Origin: Gonium pectorale
Lineage: Eukaryota > Chlorophyta > Chlorophyceae > Chlamydomonadales > Volvocaceae
DNA: 64,000 bases
Assembly: GCA_001584585.1 (NCBI GenBank)
Contig: LSYV01000054.1
Span: 224,190 to 288,189 of the forward strand
Direction: 5' to 3'
Shown here: piece after piece, positions 46,701-55,470 of the stretch
How the letters are laid out: each line of letters opens with the position of its first letter
Numbering within the stretch: the first letter of the stretch is position 1
Translations under genes and position numbers: made by a program
The notes under the pieces: generated by a model
Database searches by the model: none
What the model was told of the DNA's origin: nothing
Seen by the model: only the letters and a program-made list of their open reading frames with translations

Positions 46701-48878
46701 TGCGCAGGCCGGGCGATGAGGGTGGGCAAGGGGAGGTGTCTCCCACGATGAGCGAATGGGGGCCGCTTCAGCGCGTCCACAAGCCACAACCGAAGCGCCA
46801 GCCCAACCGCCTCTCGGGCACTATGAATAATGTGCACGCAGCGAGTAAAGCTCGTTACCAACTTCACCGGTCGGCCCCGCCCCAGCTCTCTCTCACCTTG
46901 ACTAATTCCAGAAAGTCTGGGTTGAAAAGCCCCTGGGTGGTGTTGTGGGTAGCCTCGGCGGCGGCGGGGACGATGCGGATGCGTACCAGCGGGTTGGCGG
47001 GGTTGGACGCCACGATGCGCACGTACAGGCCTGGGCACGGGGTGGGGTGGGGTGGGGTGGGGTGGGGTGGGGTTTCGCAGCACGCATTCGGTTCACAGTA
47101 GCCGGTCCCCAGCAGGCGAGGTTCCCCGCAGGTCAGGACACAAGACGGGGTGATGAGGCAGACAAGGTCGAAGTAGGTGGGAGCAGAGCAGAAACGAGCT
47201 CCGGCCGGCCAGCCTCCCCGTGCCAACCCACGCGATCAACATCGGGAAACATAACTGTCACGCCCGTCCTCGCACAAGCCCTCGGCCCCTCTAGCAAACA
47301 CCGCATCTCGCAGCCACCACGTCGAAGGGGCTTGGTCCGCCGAAGCCCGCATGTATGCACGTATGCACGTACGCATGTACGGTACGGTACGGCACGGTAC
47401 AGTGTGCGCACCTGTCGTACTGGGCTTAACGTCGATCACGATGCGGCCGGGCGCAGAGGACACAGGGGGAGACGCCGCGTCACCCTCGAGCTGCAGCGTG
47501 CCTTCGCCGTCGTACAGTACGACATAGCGTCCTGCAGTGGGCGTGCGCGCGTATGCGGCAGACAGGGGTGCAGAGGCGTCAGGCATGGGGGCGCCGGTGG
47601 ATGTGCGCGTCTTGCTAGGCGACGCTGTCTGGCGAACGGGTCCGGGGCGATGACCTGGCGGCCAGCGGGGCAGGGCACCCGTGGCTACCCAGGGCTCGTG
47701 TGGCCTGCAGCCTCCTTGGGAAGCCTGTAATCTGTATCTGTACAGGCATGGCGGTGTGGTGTTGAAAAGGAACCACGCGTGCGACGAGCGTAAGCGCGAA
47801 AGTGGTGATGTCGATGTAGGACCCAGCGGTATGGTGCATACACGCGATACGCAAGGCGGATGGCTGCGACGTGCCATCGCGGCCCTCACGTTGCGCGGGC
47901 CCCTCTGCGGTGCCCCAAGCCGGGCCCGTTCACTCCCGCCCTCAGGGGGGCGTGCAGACGGGGAAGCAAGTCATTTCAAGCAACGTACGCACGCCTCGAG
48001 CCCCTGTCTCTCTTCGCTGCGAATCGCGGCGGCGATCCTGAGTTCCGCTGCCGCACCTGCCCGGTAGTAGGCCCCGCCCGCTCCGATGGTGGTCAGCGCG
48101 CTCCACGCCTGGCCCGAGGGCGGGGACAGGCCTGGAGGGAAGAGGGGGAGCAGGAGGGCCCCGCCGAAGTGGCAAACCGTCAGACGCAAATCGTCACGAA
48201 GGTGCCACAAGGGGGCCCATAGCCATCAAAAGTCACCACCACTGACCGCGCGCGCCAACCCAAGCGCTTCCTACGCGTGGGAGCGCGAACACGTGTATCC
48301 CAGACACGAGCTGTCCATTTGTTGCACAAACCGCCGCCACAGGGCGCCCGGACCGACTGCCTGCCTGACCCTGCTGCGACATCAAACCTGCCTGCTGGGT
48401 AGCCGTCCGCACGCCACGTGACGAGCTGGGGGTTTAGGTAGCCCCAGCCAGTCTGCCACGTGTATTTGCTGCCCGTGGTGAACGCCGATGAGTGCTGCGG
48501 GGCGGGTGTTAAAGGACAAACCGAGCGCAGACGGGACGGTCAGGATACCGCACCGCACGGGGCGGACAGGGAGGTAGACATGGCGTGAGGGGGGCGCCAA
48601 CAAAGGGACAACGGCAGGAAGGACGCTGGGAACCTGCCTTCATGAGGTCCGTAAAGACCGCGCTGTGGGCGCTCGCCCACGCCCCGCCATACTGAGAGGG
48701 CGAGATATCAAGCGGAGGTAGCGCTAGGCCTGCAAGCGGTGACAGTGAACGGTAAGTCGACGACACGGAGGGAGAGCAACGCTGGGATGGGTTTACCTGA
48801 CACGCCTCCTTGCGAATTTGCAACGTGGGCCAAGGTAAGAAACGAGAAGAGTAGAAGGAAAGCCGGCAGTGCGTTCAT
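31704..48878 (-). CDS. Giant secreted protein: three glycosidase-like modules, EGF-like repeats, TSP1-like segment, Ser-Pro-rich tail (~2389 aa)
   Basis: Thirty-three minus-strand exons join with agreeing phases: 48797-48878, 48638-48729, 48392-48494, 48057-48131, 47412-47531, 46897-47030, 46284-46397, 45550-45866, 44958-45176, 44514-44731, 43852-44388, 43470-43625, 42604-42759, 42114-42239, 41576-41730, 41113-41180, 40680-40842, 40322-40433, 39966-40087, 39392-39673, 38837-39010, 38473-38660, 38072-38208, 37719-37887, 36984-37283, 36510-36710, 35764-36358, 35255-35533, 34572-34979, 33852-34082, 33244-33369, 32924-33149, 31704-32488. The protein starts with a signal peptide ([20 protein letters not shown]). 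Three homologous modules follow, then EGF-like, TSP1-like and hydroxyproline-type regions. Likely site is the cell wall or extracellular matrix. Modules II and III have SNEVW and TYESG/TYEAG motifs like the acid/base and nucleophile Glu of clan GH-A glycosidases; substrate unknown. No CAZy family is assigned. Individual boundaries could be off by small amounts, and it could be two transcripts. Confidence 0.7.
31731..31945 (-). repeat. 15-bp coding tandem repeat of the Ser-Pro rod
   Basis: About 14 units of GGCGACGGCGGCTTG (plus-strand reading) with few substitutions, coding SPKPP on the minus strand. The near-identity of units suggests recent slippage, so length is probably variable between strains. 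Confidence 0.85.
32767..32866. repeat. Near-perfect 46-bp inverted repeat with 8-base loop (intronic hairpin)
   Basis: Arms 32767-32812 and 32821-32866 pair at 43 of 46 positions; the loop is TTGGCGCA. It lies inside the last intron of the giant gene. It could be a small-RNA precursor, a MITE-like fold-back element or a recombination scar. Confidence 0.9.
34346..34408. repeat. 16-bp tandem repeat, four units (intronic)
   Basis: Four units of GAGGGACAGCCCACGG (units 3 and 4 have ACA in place of CCA), in the intron between exons 29 and 30 of the giant gene. Confidence 0.85.
35631..35707. repeat. 24-bp inverted repeat with ~29-base loop (intronic hairpin)
   Basis: Arm TGCATCCACTGGTGTTATGC (extending to 35654) pairs with 35684-35707 with a single G-T wobble. 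The 14-mer AGCGGTCAGGATG also repeats directly at 35656 and 35706. It sits in the intron between exons 27 and 28 of the giant gene. Confidence 0.8.
37130..38660 (-). other. EGF-like repeats between modules II and III
   Basis: Spread over exons 22-25. The Cys spacing repeats: [20 protein letters not shown] with [27 protein letters not shown] with [24 protein letters not shown], and [14 protein letters not shown] with GYGGPAC. EGF-like folds are disulfide-bonded extracellular spacers or interaction sites, which agrees with the signal peptide. Four to five units are visible. Confidence 0.7.
37291..37428. repeat. 19-bp minisatellite, about 7 units (intronic)
   Basis: Unit TGGCGGGAGCGTGGCGGAG repeats almost without change in the intron next to exon 25 of the giant gene. 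Confidence 0.9.
38837..43625 (-). other. Module II of the giant protein (active-site motifs kept)
   Basis: Residues about 671-1175. It begins with [20 protein letters not shown], then [64 protein letters not shown] (Glu953, candidate acid/base), [21 protein letters not shown] (Glu1100, candidate nucleophile), NRHPGM and [11 protein letters not shown]. The order of an NE motif followed about 150 residues later by a YE motif fits a retaining (beta/alpha)8 glycosidase of clan GH-A. Confidence 0.6.
42751..43230. repeat. Imperfect tandem duplication of an intron/exon junction
   Basis: The junction upstream of exon 13 (AGGTGGCCCCTGAGTGCGGG at 42751) has a diverged second copy at 42981 (AGGTGGCACCTGCGTGCGGG). 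A second shared block, GGGCGG followed by a CATGGG and CACGGGTGCGC, is seen near 42909 and 43173. On the minus strand the second copy contains a CAG acceptor and a short decayed start of exon 13. A (GT)n tract lies at 43081-43100. Confidence 0.65.
47037..47073. repeat. (GGGGT)n microsatellite (intronic)
   Basis: About seven pentamers directly downstream (on the plus strand) of exon 6 of the giant gene. On the minus strand this is the pyrimidine-rich tract of the acceptor. Confidence 0.85.
47752..47828 (+). repeat. Dispersed repeat family A, head copy (intronic)
   Basis: GTGTGGTGTTGAAAAGGAAC followed by GCGACGAGCGTAAGCGCGAA, AGTGGTGATGTCGATGTAGG and ACCCAGC, closely matching 20530-20590. It lies in the intron between exons 4 and 5 of the giant gene, opposite to its transcription. 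Confidence 0.65.
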
Positions 48879-49648
48879 GTCCGTCGGCAGTCGACTTGAG
48901 GTACCAGATAATTAGAAGCGCATGCTCAAGTTACTTTGTCTATAGATGGATATGGGCGCTTCGAATGGTCTTCAAACGGTGCACTCCAAACGCAGCTTTC
49001 CGCAGAGTGAGATGTAGGTAGAGCCCCTTGTAAGATACTTTAATGTAATGTGCATATACTGACTTCTTGGCCAGTGTTGAGGGTGACGGGGAGATTACAT
49101 ACAGCTCTGTTACATAATGTCCTTCTCGTACACTGTGGTTTCTTGTCGCAGCATGGCGGGTGGCGGTGTTCATTAACAAAGCCTGCTTGCCTATGCTATT
49201 GCGCACTCTGCGGGCGAACATGCCGACGTGCCGCACATACGACGTGGGTTTCTGGGGCGGTTACACGGACAAACTCCTTTGGTGATCGGAAGCATGTGCG
49301 AGATGCCTGACATATCGTTGATTTGGAATGAGATCAGTCCCCCGTCAGGAAGCGGGGCAACTGTGGGGCATAGGCTGGTGAATCGCAACTCCAACAACTT
49401 CTGCAACGCCACCGCATTAGCTGCTAGCTTTCCGCGGTCGCACCTTGATTCCCCCTTGGTTATGGTGGCGTCAATCAGAGCATTTAAACACACCCATTCG
49501 AAGTCCAATCCACCCTCCCACTTCCTGGTTCCACTCTGTTACTCCCGCCGGTGTAACCCCATCACATATGATTGCGCCGCGAACACGCGCCTGCCCAGCC
49601 GAGATGACAGGCGCTGGCTGGATATGCGCAGGAACCCACACATTACAT

Positions 49649-49725
49649 CATCAGCTTAGAGCCGTCACCTGCCGACCACCTGCCGAGCATCAGCTTAGAG
49701 CCGTCACCTGCCGACCACCTGCCGT
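49649..49725. repeat. 39-bp tandem duplication
   Basis: CATCAGCTTAGAGCCGTCAC starts two consecutive, essentially identical units at 49649 and 49688, each containing ACCTGCCG twice. Confidence 0.9.
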
Positions 49726-49904
49726 GCCTTGCTCGGTTGCAATCCTAGCTAGCCAGTCGTCGGCCGGGGGCCGCCAGGGAGATTAGCTGCGGAAGAGAGG
49801 CGGGGCAGGCGGACGGTGATGGCATGGGGATGGGCATGGTCCGGGGATGCAATAGGGCCCAGCCGATAGACAGTAACTGGCAGCACTCGCGACGTACAGA
49901 ACAA

Positions 49905-49945
49905 AAAGAGAAATCTGCAAAGAGAGAGGTAGCCCGCCTTACCGC
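49905..49945 (+). repeat. Dispersed repeat family C, copy 3
   Basis: AAAAAGAGAAATCTGCAAAG followed by AGAGAGG and AGCCCGCCT, matching 10623-10662 and the reverse of 15742-15792. Confidence 0.5.
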
Positions 49946-49977
49946 TTTCAGCTTGGAGCAAGAACGTCCGTCGTCCG

Positions 49978-51861
49978 TCACCCGTCAGCTCTCACAGCAA
50001 CAATGCAGCGCCCACATACTGCGTCGGTCAGCCCATCGCACGCCCCCTCCCCACTGCCGCCCTCCTGGTTGCTGGAAACCGTCCTCAGCACCTAGGCCAC
50101 CTACCGCACTGCGCCAGCTGCGGGCCCACGTCCCCCGCGCTGCGGGTACACAGGTGCGCCACAGCCGCTGCGGCGTCGGCGTCCGCGTCAGGCGGCTGAT
50201 GCGTGTCAGGGGGGCCCAGGGCGGCAAGCGGTGGCGTCAAGCGCCCTCGAACAACGGGCCGCCATACACACAGGCGTGAGGCGCATACCACCCCATTCAT
50301 CACCACCCGGCTAGGCCGACCGAATATAGGCGGCTGGCGCGAGCAGGTAGGTGGGTGTAACCGTTTGGGAGTTTGTGGTCCGAATAAAGGCCGATTGTGG
50401 TTTTTTTTTTGGTGGGTGGGAGTGGGTGGGACCTCTCGGGAGTTCGTGGCTCGTGGCGGTGCAGCTCCAATAGGCCGCTGGTGCTTGAAGGCGGCATGGG
50501 TGTATGTGGTGCTTGAAGGCTGGCTTCAGCCCAATTTCGCAGCCGACCAATCGACTTCGATCCCCCCACAGCTGCCTACACCCGAGTGCGCACTGTCTGC
50601 GGATACGGCAGGGACACGCAGCGGTGCATTGGCCGCACATGCACACGTACCGTACCATTTCCGTTAACCGCTTTTACCGTTTTTCCTTACAGTTGCATAG
50701 TACCGCATGCAGGACGCGCCCAAAGCGAGTAAACGACGAAAAACGTACCTGGACGAACGCGGGGCGGCCCACGCCGTCGATGATGTCCAGTGCCGGGTTG
50801 AGGACCACCGGGAAGCCTTCGCGCGTCGGTCGGGCGGGGCGGGGGGAGGACCAGGGGCGGGGGCAGGGGCCAGGAGAGAGGCCGGGAGAAGGGACGGACC
50901 AGTAACCAGCACAGCAACAAAAAGGGTTTGCAAACCGCGGAAACGGCTTGCATGCGCTGCGTTAGCGCCGGATACGCTGGTTGCGAGGGGTGACTGCTTC
51001 GCGGGCGTAATGGGATGTGGGCGTGTGGGTATCAGGTGGACGCTTTGTTGATTCGGATGATTCGTTACGGGGGATGTCCCAGGGTAAGAGACCCCACCCA
51101 AGGGAGGACCAGCAATCGGCTGCGCCATGGATTGGCGATACGGCGAAGGCCCGTCAGGGCTGTACCGGCAGCGCACGAATTGCGCCGTTGCGATGTATGG
51201 GAGCGGGGCGGGACTGCAGTGGTGAGCGGCCTGACACCCGCGGCGCTGATGTGTCACGGAGCCGAGCCAATTCCCGGCACAAACAACCGTACCACGACAG
51301 TCACCCACCGAACGGGCGAAATTCGTACTGAAGCGTCGCCCTCCCCCGGCGCCTGACGGCAGCAGCGATGGCGCCGTAAGCGGTGCGCTGCCCGTCATGG
51401 CCGTCCGCGTGGGGACGTGCGCGGCCTGCGCGGCTGCCGCCGCCGTCACCGCCGAGAGTGCTTGTGAGGTCTCCGTCCGCCGCAGCGGGGTCGGCGCGGG
51501 CGGAAGCGGTGTGTTTGGGAGAGCGCATAGCTGCAGGCGCCGCTGACGCTACTGGCAGCGCCGTTGGGAGTGTGGCGTCTCCCCGCAATATGCTGAGTTG
51601 GAAGTGGCCTCGTGGAGTGCGGAGAGAGCCTGGGCACGAACGACATGCCGGCGGCGTGGGAAGGTGGGTTTGCAAGGGACGAGGACAGCGGTTATGACGG
51701 CTGCGCTGTGCTTGTATGCTGATGTTGCTTGAAGGTGGATAGCTAGAGTGCGAGTGAGCAGACCCACTTGCCGCCGTTACGGCCCTGCAGCATCTCCATG
51801 ACATGAGGCCGAGCAGCGGGACCAGTACCAGCAGGTGTAGAAGGTGACGTCGACGGCCCAT
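49978..51861 (-). CDS. Predicted small secreted protein (178 aa), function unknown
   Basis: Five minus-strand exons agree in phase: 51768-51861, 51309-51551, 50749-50816, 50105-50195 and 49978-50018, ending in TGA. The start MGRRRHLLHLLVLVPLLGLM is a clear signal peptide. After cleavage come an Ala/Arg-rich part (exon 2), PVVLNPALDIIDGVGRPAFV (exon 3) and a Cys-containing end with CTRSAGDVGPQLAQC and VCGRCIVAV. No domain is recognised. Exon 2 could start at any of three nearby AG sites that keep the frame; exons 4 and 5 are the least certain. It lies upstream of the giant secreted-protein gene on the same strand, but nothing in the sequence shows co-regulation. Confidence 0.45.
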
Positions 51862-52768
51862 GGAAGATTATGTCCTATCTTCGTATCTGGGACGGCGTGA
51901 GAGTGTGTGCGAGGGGTGCCGCACGTCCGGGATGGTAATGGCTATCGAACCACGGGTCAGCAGATTGATGCGCTCGGTTGTAGGCAGTCAACGTTGTACG
52001 CTATGAACATAAGCCATTTGAGAACACGAAATGTAAGTCGCCACTGCGCAGAGGGCCCTGAAAGCAGCTGTCTGTCAAGCCAACCGACGCAGAGACAGGT
52101 TTTGAGCAAAACGTACTCTTATTGCTGCGATATCTGCTTTGCTGCACTTTAGTTTCCAATCTTCATATTGTGATACCGGTTGTACAAACGAGCCCTCTAC
52201 ATACATAGTTTGCAAGCAAGTGGCTGCTTTGACTACGAACGTGCTATCAGCATCTCGGCGTGAGATTGAATGCTGATGTTAGCGACCCAGAGGGTTAGCG
52301 ACCCCGCTTTGGGCCATAGGGCATGTAGGCTCTCTGGGGGTAATTTCCGAAAGAGGAGGACTTCTACGTCATCGGGGGCTTGGCTCTGGGGCCTACGTGA
52401 GTTCACGGTGAGTGCCCCGCTGGGGGTGTGGAGAGTCCGGCACGCGAGGGCGGCACACGCGCGGCGTGGCACCACGGACAGCGCCTAATGCTGCAGTCTT
52501 CTGGGGGTGGGGTGGGGGGGGGGTGGATGGAGTCCAATGCAGGAGCGCTCGGACGCGGGCTGTGGCAGCGCCTAATCGGCTCGGCCTGCAGGGCGGGGCG
52601 CCTGCCACGTTCGTCTGCATGCCTGCCAGAACCATTGCCGGCAGGCTGCGAACTCCACCCGCCCATATCCACTCCTCCTTATCCACTACCGCCTATGCAC
52701 CACACCGGGCTTGCCACAGGCATAGTGCACCATCCGGTGCGCCGCCTTCCGGGCTCGACCCATCCACC
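51862..52768. other. Divergent intergenic region
   Basis: Lies between the divergent small secreted-protein and membrane-protein genes, so it should hold both promoters. No TATA box or other element can be named with confidence. It contains a G-rich run near 52502-52525. The open frame continuing upstream of 52769 lacks protein-like content and is read as 5' UTR. Confidence 0.4.
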
Positions 52769-55470
52769 ATGGCTCACCGCCCAGGCATCCTGCCAGGGCC
52801 GCACGAACACGACAGTGGCGAATACGGCAACGGCAGCGGGCCCGGCCCTTCCACCTCGTACGGCAGCCGGCAGCCGCCGTACGGCCCTTACGGCACATCG
52901 ATCTACGGCACTAGCGGCGGCTCCAGCCATAGACTCTCGCAGCTTCCTGGTAGTAGTGGGGCCGCTGGCAGTGGCGGCGCCACCGCCGCTGCAGCCGTCG
53001 GGACCGGACGCGGCGGCGGCGGTGGCCGCGGCGGCTGGGCGCCGCCACTCCTTGACCCGCTGACGCTGTGTTATCGTGACCCGTGGGTCGAGTCTGCCTA
53101 CCTGAGCCACCAGGCGGCCCGTCTGCTGGGAGTCGACCGCGTGGCGCTCCTGGCGACCGGCGCCGTCATACTACTGTCGTGGCTGCTGCGCGGCAGGCGG
53201 GAGGAGTGCTACGGACTGATGGTGTGCTGTACTGTGCTGTGTCCAAGCTGCGCCTTGGGTGGGCTTGCTGCGTTCCAGCCGTGTTGGTGGTGGCTTACAC
53301 GTAAGAGAGACAAGTGTATAGAATGCCTCCAAGGTGGTGGCTTACCCTGCTGCGCTCTCCTTTCGCGCTCTGTGCCGGCTGTTTTGCCCACCCTCCCGCC
53401 CGCCCGCCCGCCCACCTGCCGCCAGGCCCTGTCGTCGTTTGCCTTCCTTGGCCATGCGATTGCCGTTTGGGCCCTGCAGCGGCAGCAGCAGACAACGACG
53501 AGGCTGGCGGCGCTCCCTGCCTCCCCGACGGTGGCGCCCGCCGGGCAGGCGCTGTCGGAGGGCGCTGCAGCTTCTGGCAGCAGCCCGGCGGCGCCGGCGG
53601 CCGACCCGGCCGCCTATTCTCCAGGGCATAATCAGTCGGCACCGCGGCCCGTGCAGCAGTTGCCGCAGGCCCACCCCAGCGCCGCCGTCGCCACGGCCGC
53701 CTGTCGCCGCCGTATCGCCGTCATCGCAGCGACCCGGCTGGCCTACGCCGCAGCCTTCGCGGCATTCGGCCAGCCCTGCCGCCGGGCGGACGTGCTAGCG
53801 TGCGGGACGGAGCGGAGCGAGCGGGGGCTGCAGGTGGGGAGGCGCACAGGGCGTTGTGAGGGAGGGCCGTCGGGGTTCGAGTAGGGAAAGGGCTGGCTGG
53901 TACGGCCACGTGGGTGTGGGTGCGGGCGCNNNNNNNNNNNNNNNNNNNNTCCGAGGTAGTCGAAGGGGTGATGTCCCTGCATGTCAGTTCGGCGGCGACC
54001 ACCACCGTAGCCCCCGATGCTCACGGTGTGTGGGAAAGGAGAGCCGCAGTTGGGGTTGGGGCGGGAGGGCAGTTGCGACTGCTGCTTCCTGTAATCCTGT
54101 TAGCTGACGAGTATGTCATATATCGGGATGCGACACGAGGTGACGGTAGTGTCCCTCTCCCACGGCCCTACTCGACCGGCGCCACGCCCCCCGCCGGTGC
54201 GGTTACTGCCGCTTAAGTTTCTTGCCGCACCCGCCCGTTTCTGCCGTACGGCTTACTTGCCGAACCCGCCCGTTTCCGTGAGCCTACCCCCCGCAGGTGC
54301 TCGCGTCCGACACCGGCCTCATCCTGCTGCTGTACCAGACCATCGCGTTGCCGTTGCCGTACCGCGTGCACATGGCCGTACAGGCTGCCGTACTGGGCAT
54401 GCTGGCTGCGCTGCACAACGGGGAGACGTGCACGACGCTGCGCGCATCCTGCCACGCGGGCTGGTGGGTTAGCCCGGGAGGCGGGGCTTCATGGAGACGG
54501 AGCACCAGAAAGGCGGGGTTCAAACCGGGGCTTCTGTTGGCTTGCCCGGGTTTGTGGTTCGGGACCACTACCAGTGAGGAGGGGCGGAAGACATCGAAAC
54601 GTAGGGGGCAAGGCTAGGGACAAGATTGGGACGAGATGCGCGCCGCGTACCCCGCCTGTCCCACGTTTGCTCCCATCTCCGCGCCCCGCAGGTTCCGCTC
54701 CCCGCTCCCGTCGCCACACAACCAGCACGAACACAACCACCACCACCACCGCCGGCTCATGCGGCTGGCGCTGGCGGTCATGCGGCCCCTGGCAGCCGCC
54801 TTCTCCTCCACCGCCTCGCCGCCCTCGTCTTCCCCGCGCGGGGGCCTGTCCCCTGCGGACCCGGCGGCCCAGACCTGCTGGTGCAGCCTGGTCGGGGTGC
54901 AGGTGGGGGCCTTCTCCCCACATAGTTTGCCGCATGATACATTGATACCTGACAGGCTTCTGCTTCCGGATTCCGGATTCTCATGGGATATTGAGCACGA
55001 GGAGTGGTCGACACCAACAGACGAACCCAGACCCGATTCCGCCATTTCTCGTTACAGCCACCGTCTCCTGCGTCACCCTGGTACCCAATCGGCCTGGCGG
55101 CAACGCTCACACTCAAGCAGCAGCCAGCATGCCTCCCTAGTCCCTACCCCAGGGGCCGCAAGGGGGCAGCGGCCCTCGCCCCGGCCCGCTAACCACGTCG
55201 CCAGCTGCTTCCGTCAGCCACTTCACCCCCCCTTGCGCGCGCCCTTGCTGCGCCCCACCCCACCCCCGGACCATCCGCCCCACGTTCTCCACCGGTAAAG
55301 CGCCGCAGCCCTTAACCCCGCCCCTAACCCCCCACCCCTCACCCCCCACCTCTCATCCCGCGGACCAGGTGGTGGCGGGTTTCCTGCTGCCCGGCATGGT
55401 GACGTACCTGATGGAGGAGGCGGCGCGGAGGAGGTACCTGGCGGGCAGGATGGGCGGCATGCGGCAGTAG
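52769..55470 (+). CDS. Multi-pass membrane protein, function unknown (446 aa)
   Basis: Exons 52769-53221, 53426-53833, 54297-54463, 54692-54902 and 55369-55470 join in phase to a TAG. The start MAHRPGILPGPHEHDSG opens a Gly/Ser/Tyr-rich, probably cytosolic N-terminus of ~110 residues. Hydrophobic segments follow: VALLATGAVILLSWLL, SSFAFLGHAIAVWAL, IAVIAATRLAYAAAFAAF, TGLILLLYQTIALPLPY with AAVLGMLAAL, LMRLALAVMRPLAAAF and VVAGFLLPGMVTYLM. This gives about six membrane spans with an Ala/Pro/Gln-rich loop after the second and a His-rich stretch (HEHNHHHHRR) before the fifth. The family is not recognised. Intron 2 contains an assembly gap and a dispersed repeat. Confidence 0.6.
53930..53949. other. 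Assembly gap (20 N) inside an intron
   Basis: Gap placeholder in intron 2 of the membrane-protein gene. The sequence resumes in the middle of repeat family A, so the repeat probably broke the assembly. Confidence 0.95.
53950..54020 (+). repeat. Dispersed repeat family A, tail copy (intronic)
   Basis: AGTCGAAGGGGTGATGTCCC to CCGTAGCCCCCGATG matches 20597-20660 with one or two differences over more than 60 bases. The head is lost in the gap. Confidence 0.75.

Larger units (their letters stand above)
43852..48729 (-). other. Module I of the giant protein (catalytic Glu positions lost)
   Basis: Residues about 28-670. Order: [11 protein letters not shown] with [24 protein letters not shown] (beta-rich), [44 protein letters not shown], then a barrel-like half ending with an EGF-like [19 protein letters not shown]. 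Alignment by eye to modules II and III puts Thr301-Asp302 where they have Asn-Glu, and Ala447 where they have the second Glu. Two of its introns need GC donors. Predicted to bind rather than cut its glycan. Confidence 0.6.
48879..49977. other. Spacer with a lower-GC island and a 39-bp duplication
   Basis: Upstream of the giant gene and downstream of the small secreted-protein gene. Roughly 48900-49480 is lower in GC than its surroundings. A minus-strand frame (49191-49508) and a plus-strand frame (49228-49659) are open over each other and neither has a motif. A TTACA at 49643 would be a TGTAA poly(A) signal for the gene ending at 49978. Confidence 0.4.

Noticed and set aside
49191..49659. Overlapping 105-codon (minus) and 143-codon (plus) frames
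   Set aside because: They lie over each other in a lower-GC island, with no motif or splice support; at most a decayed element.
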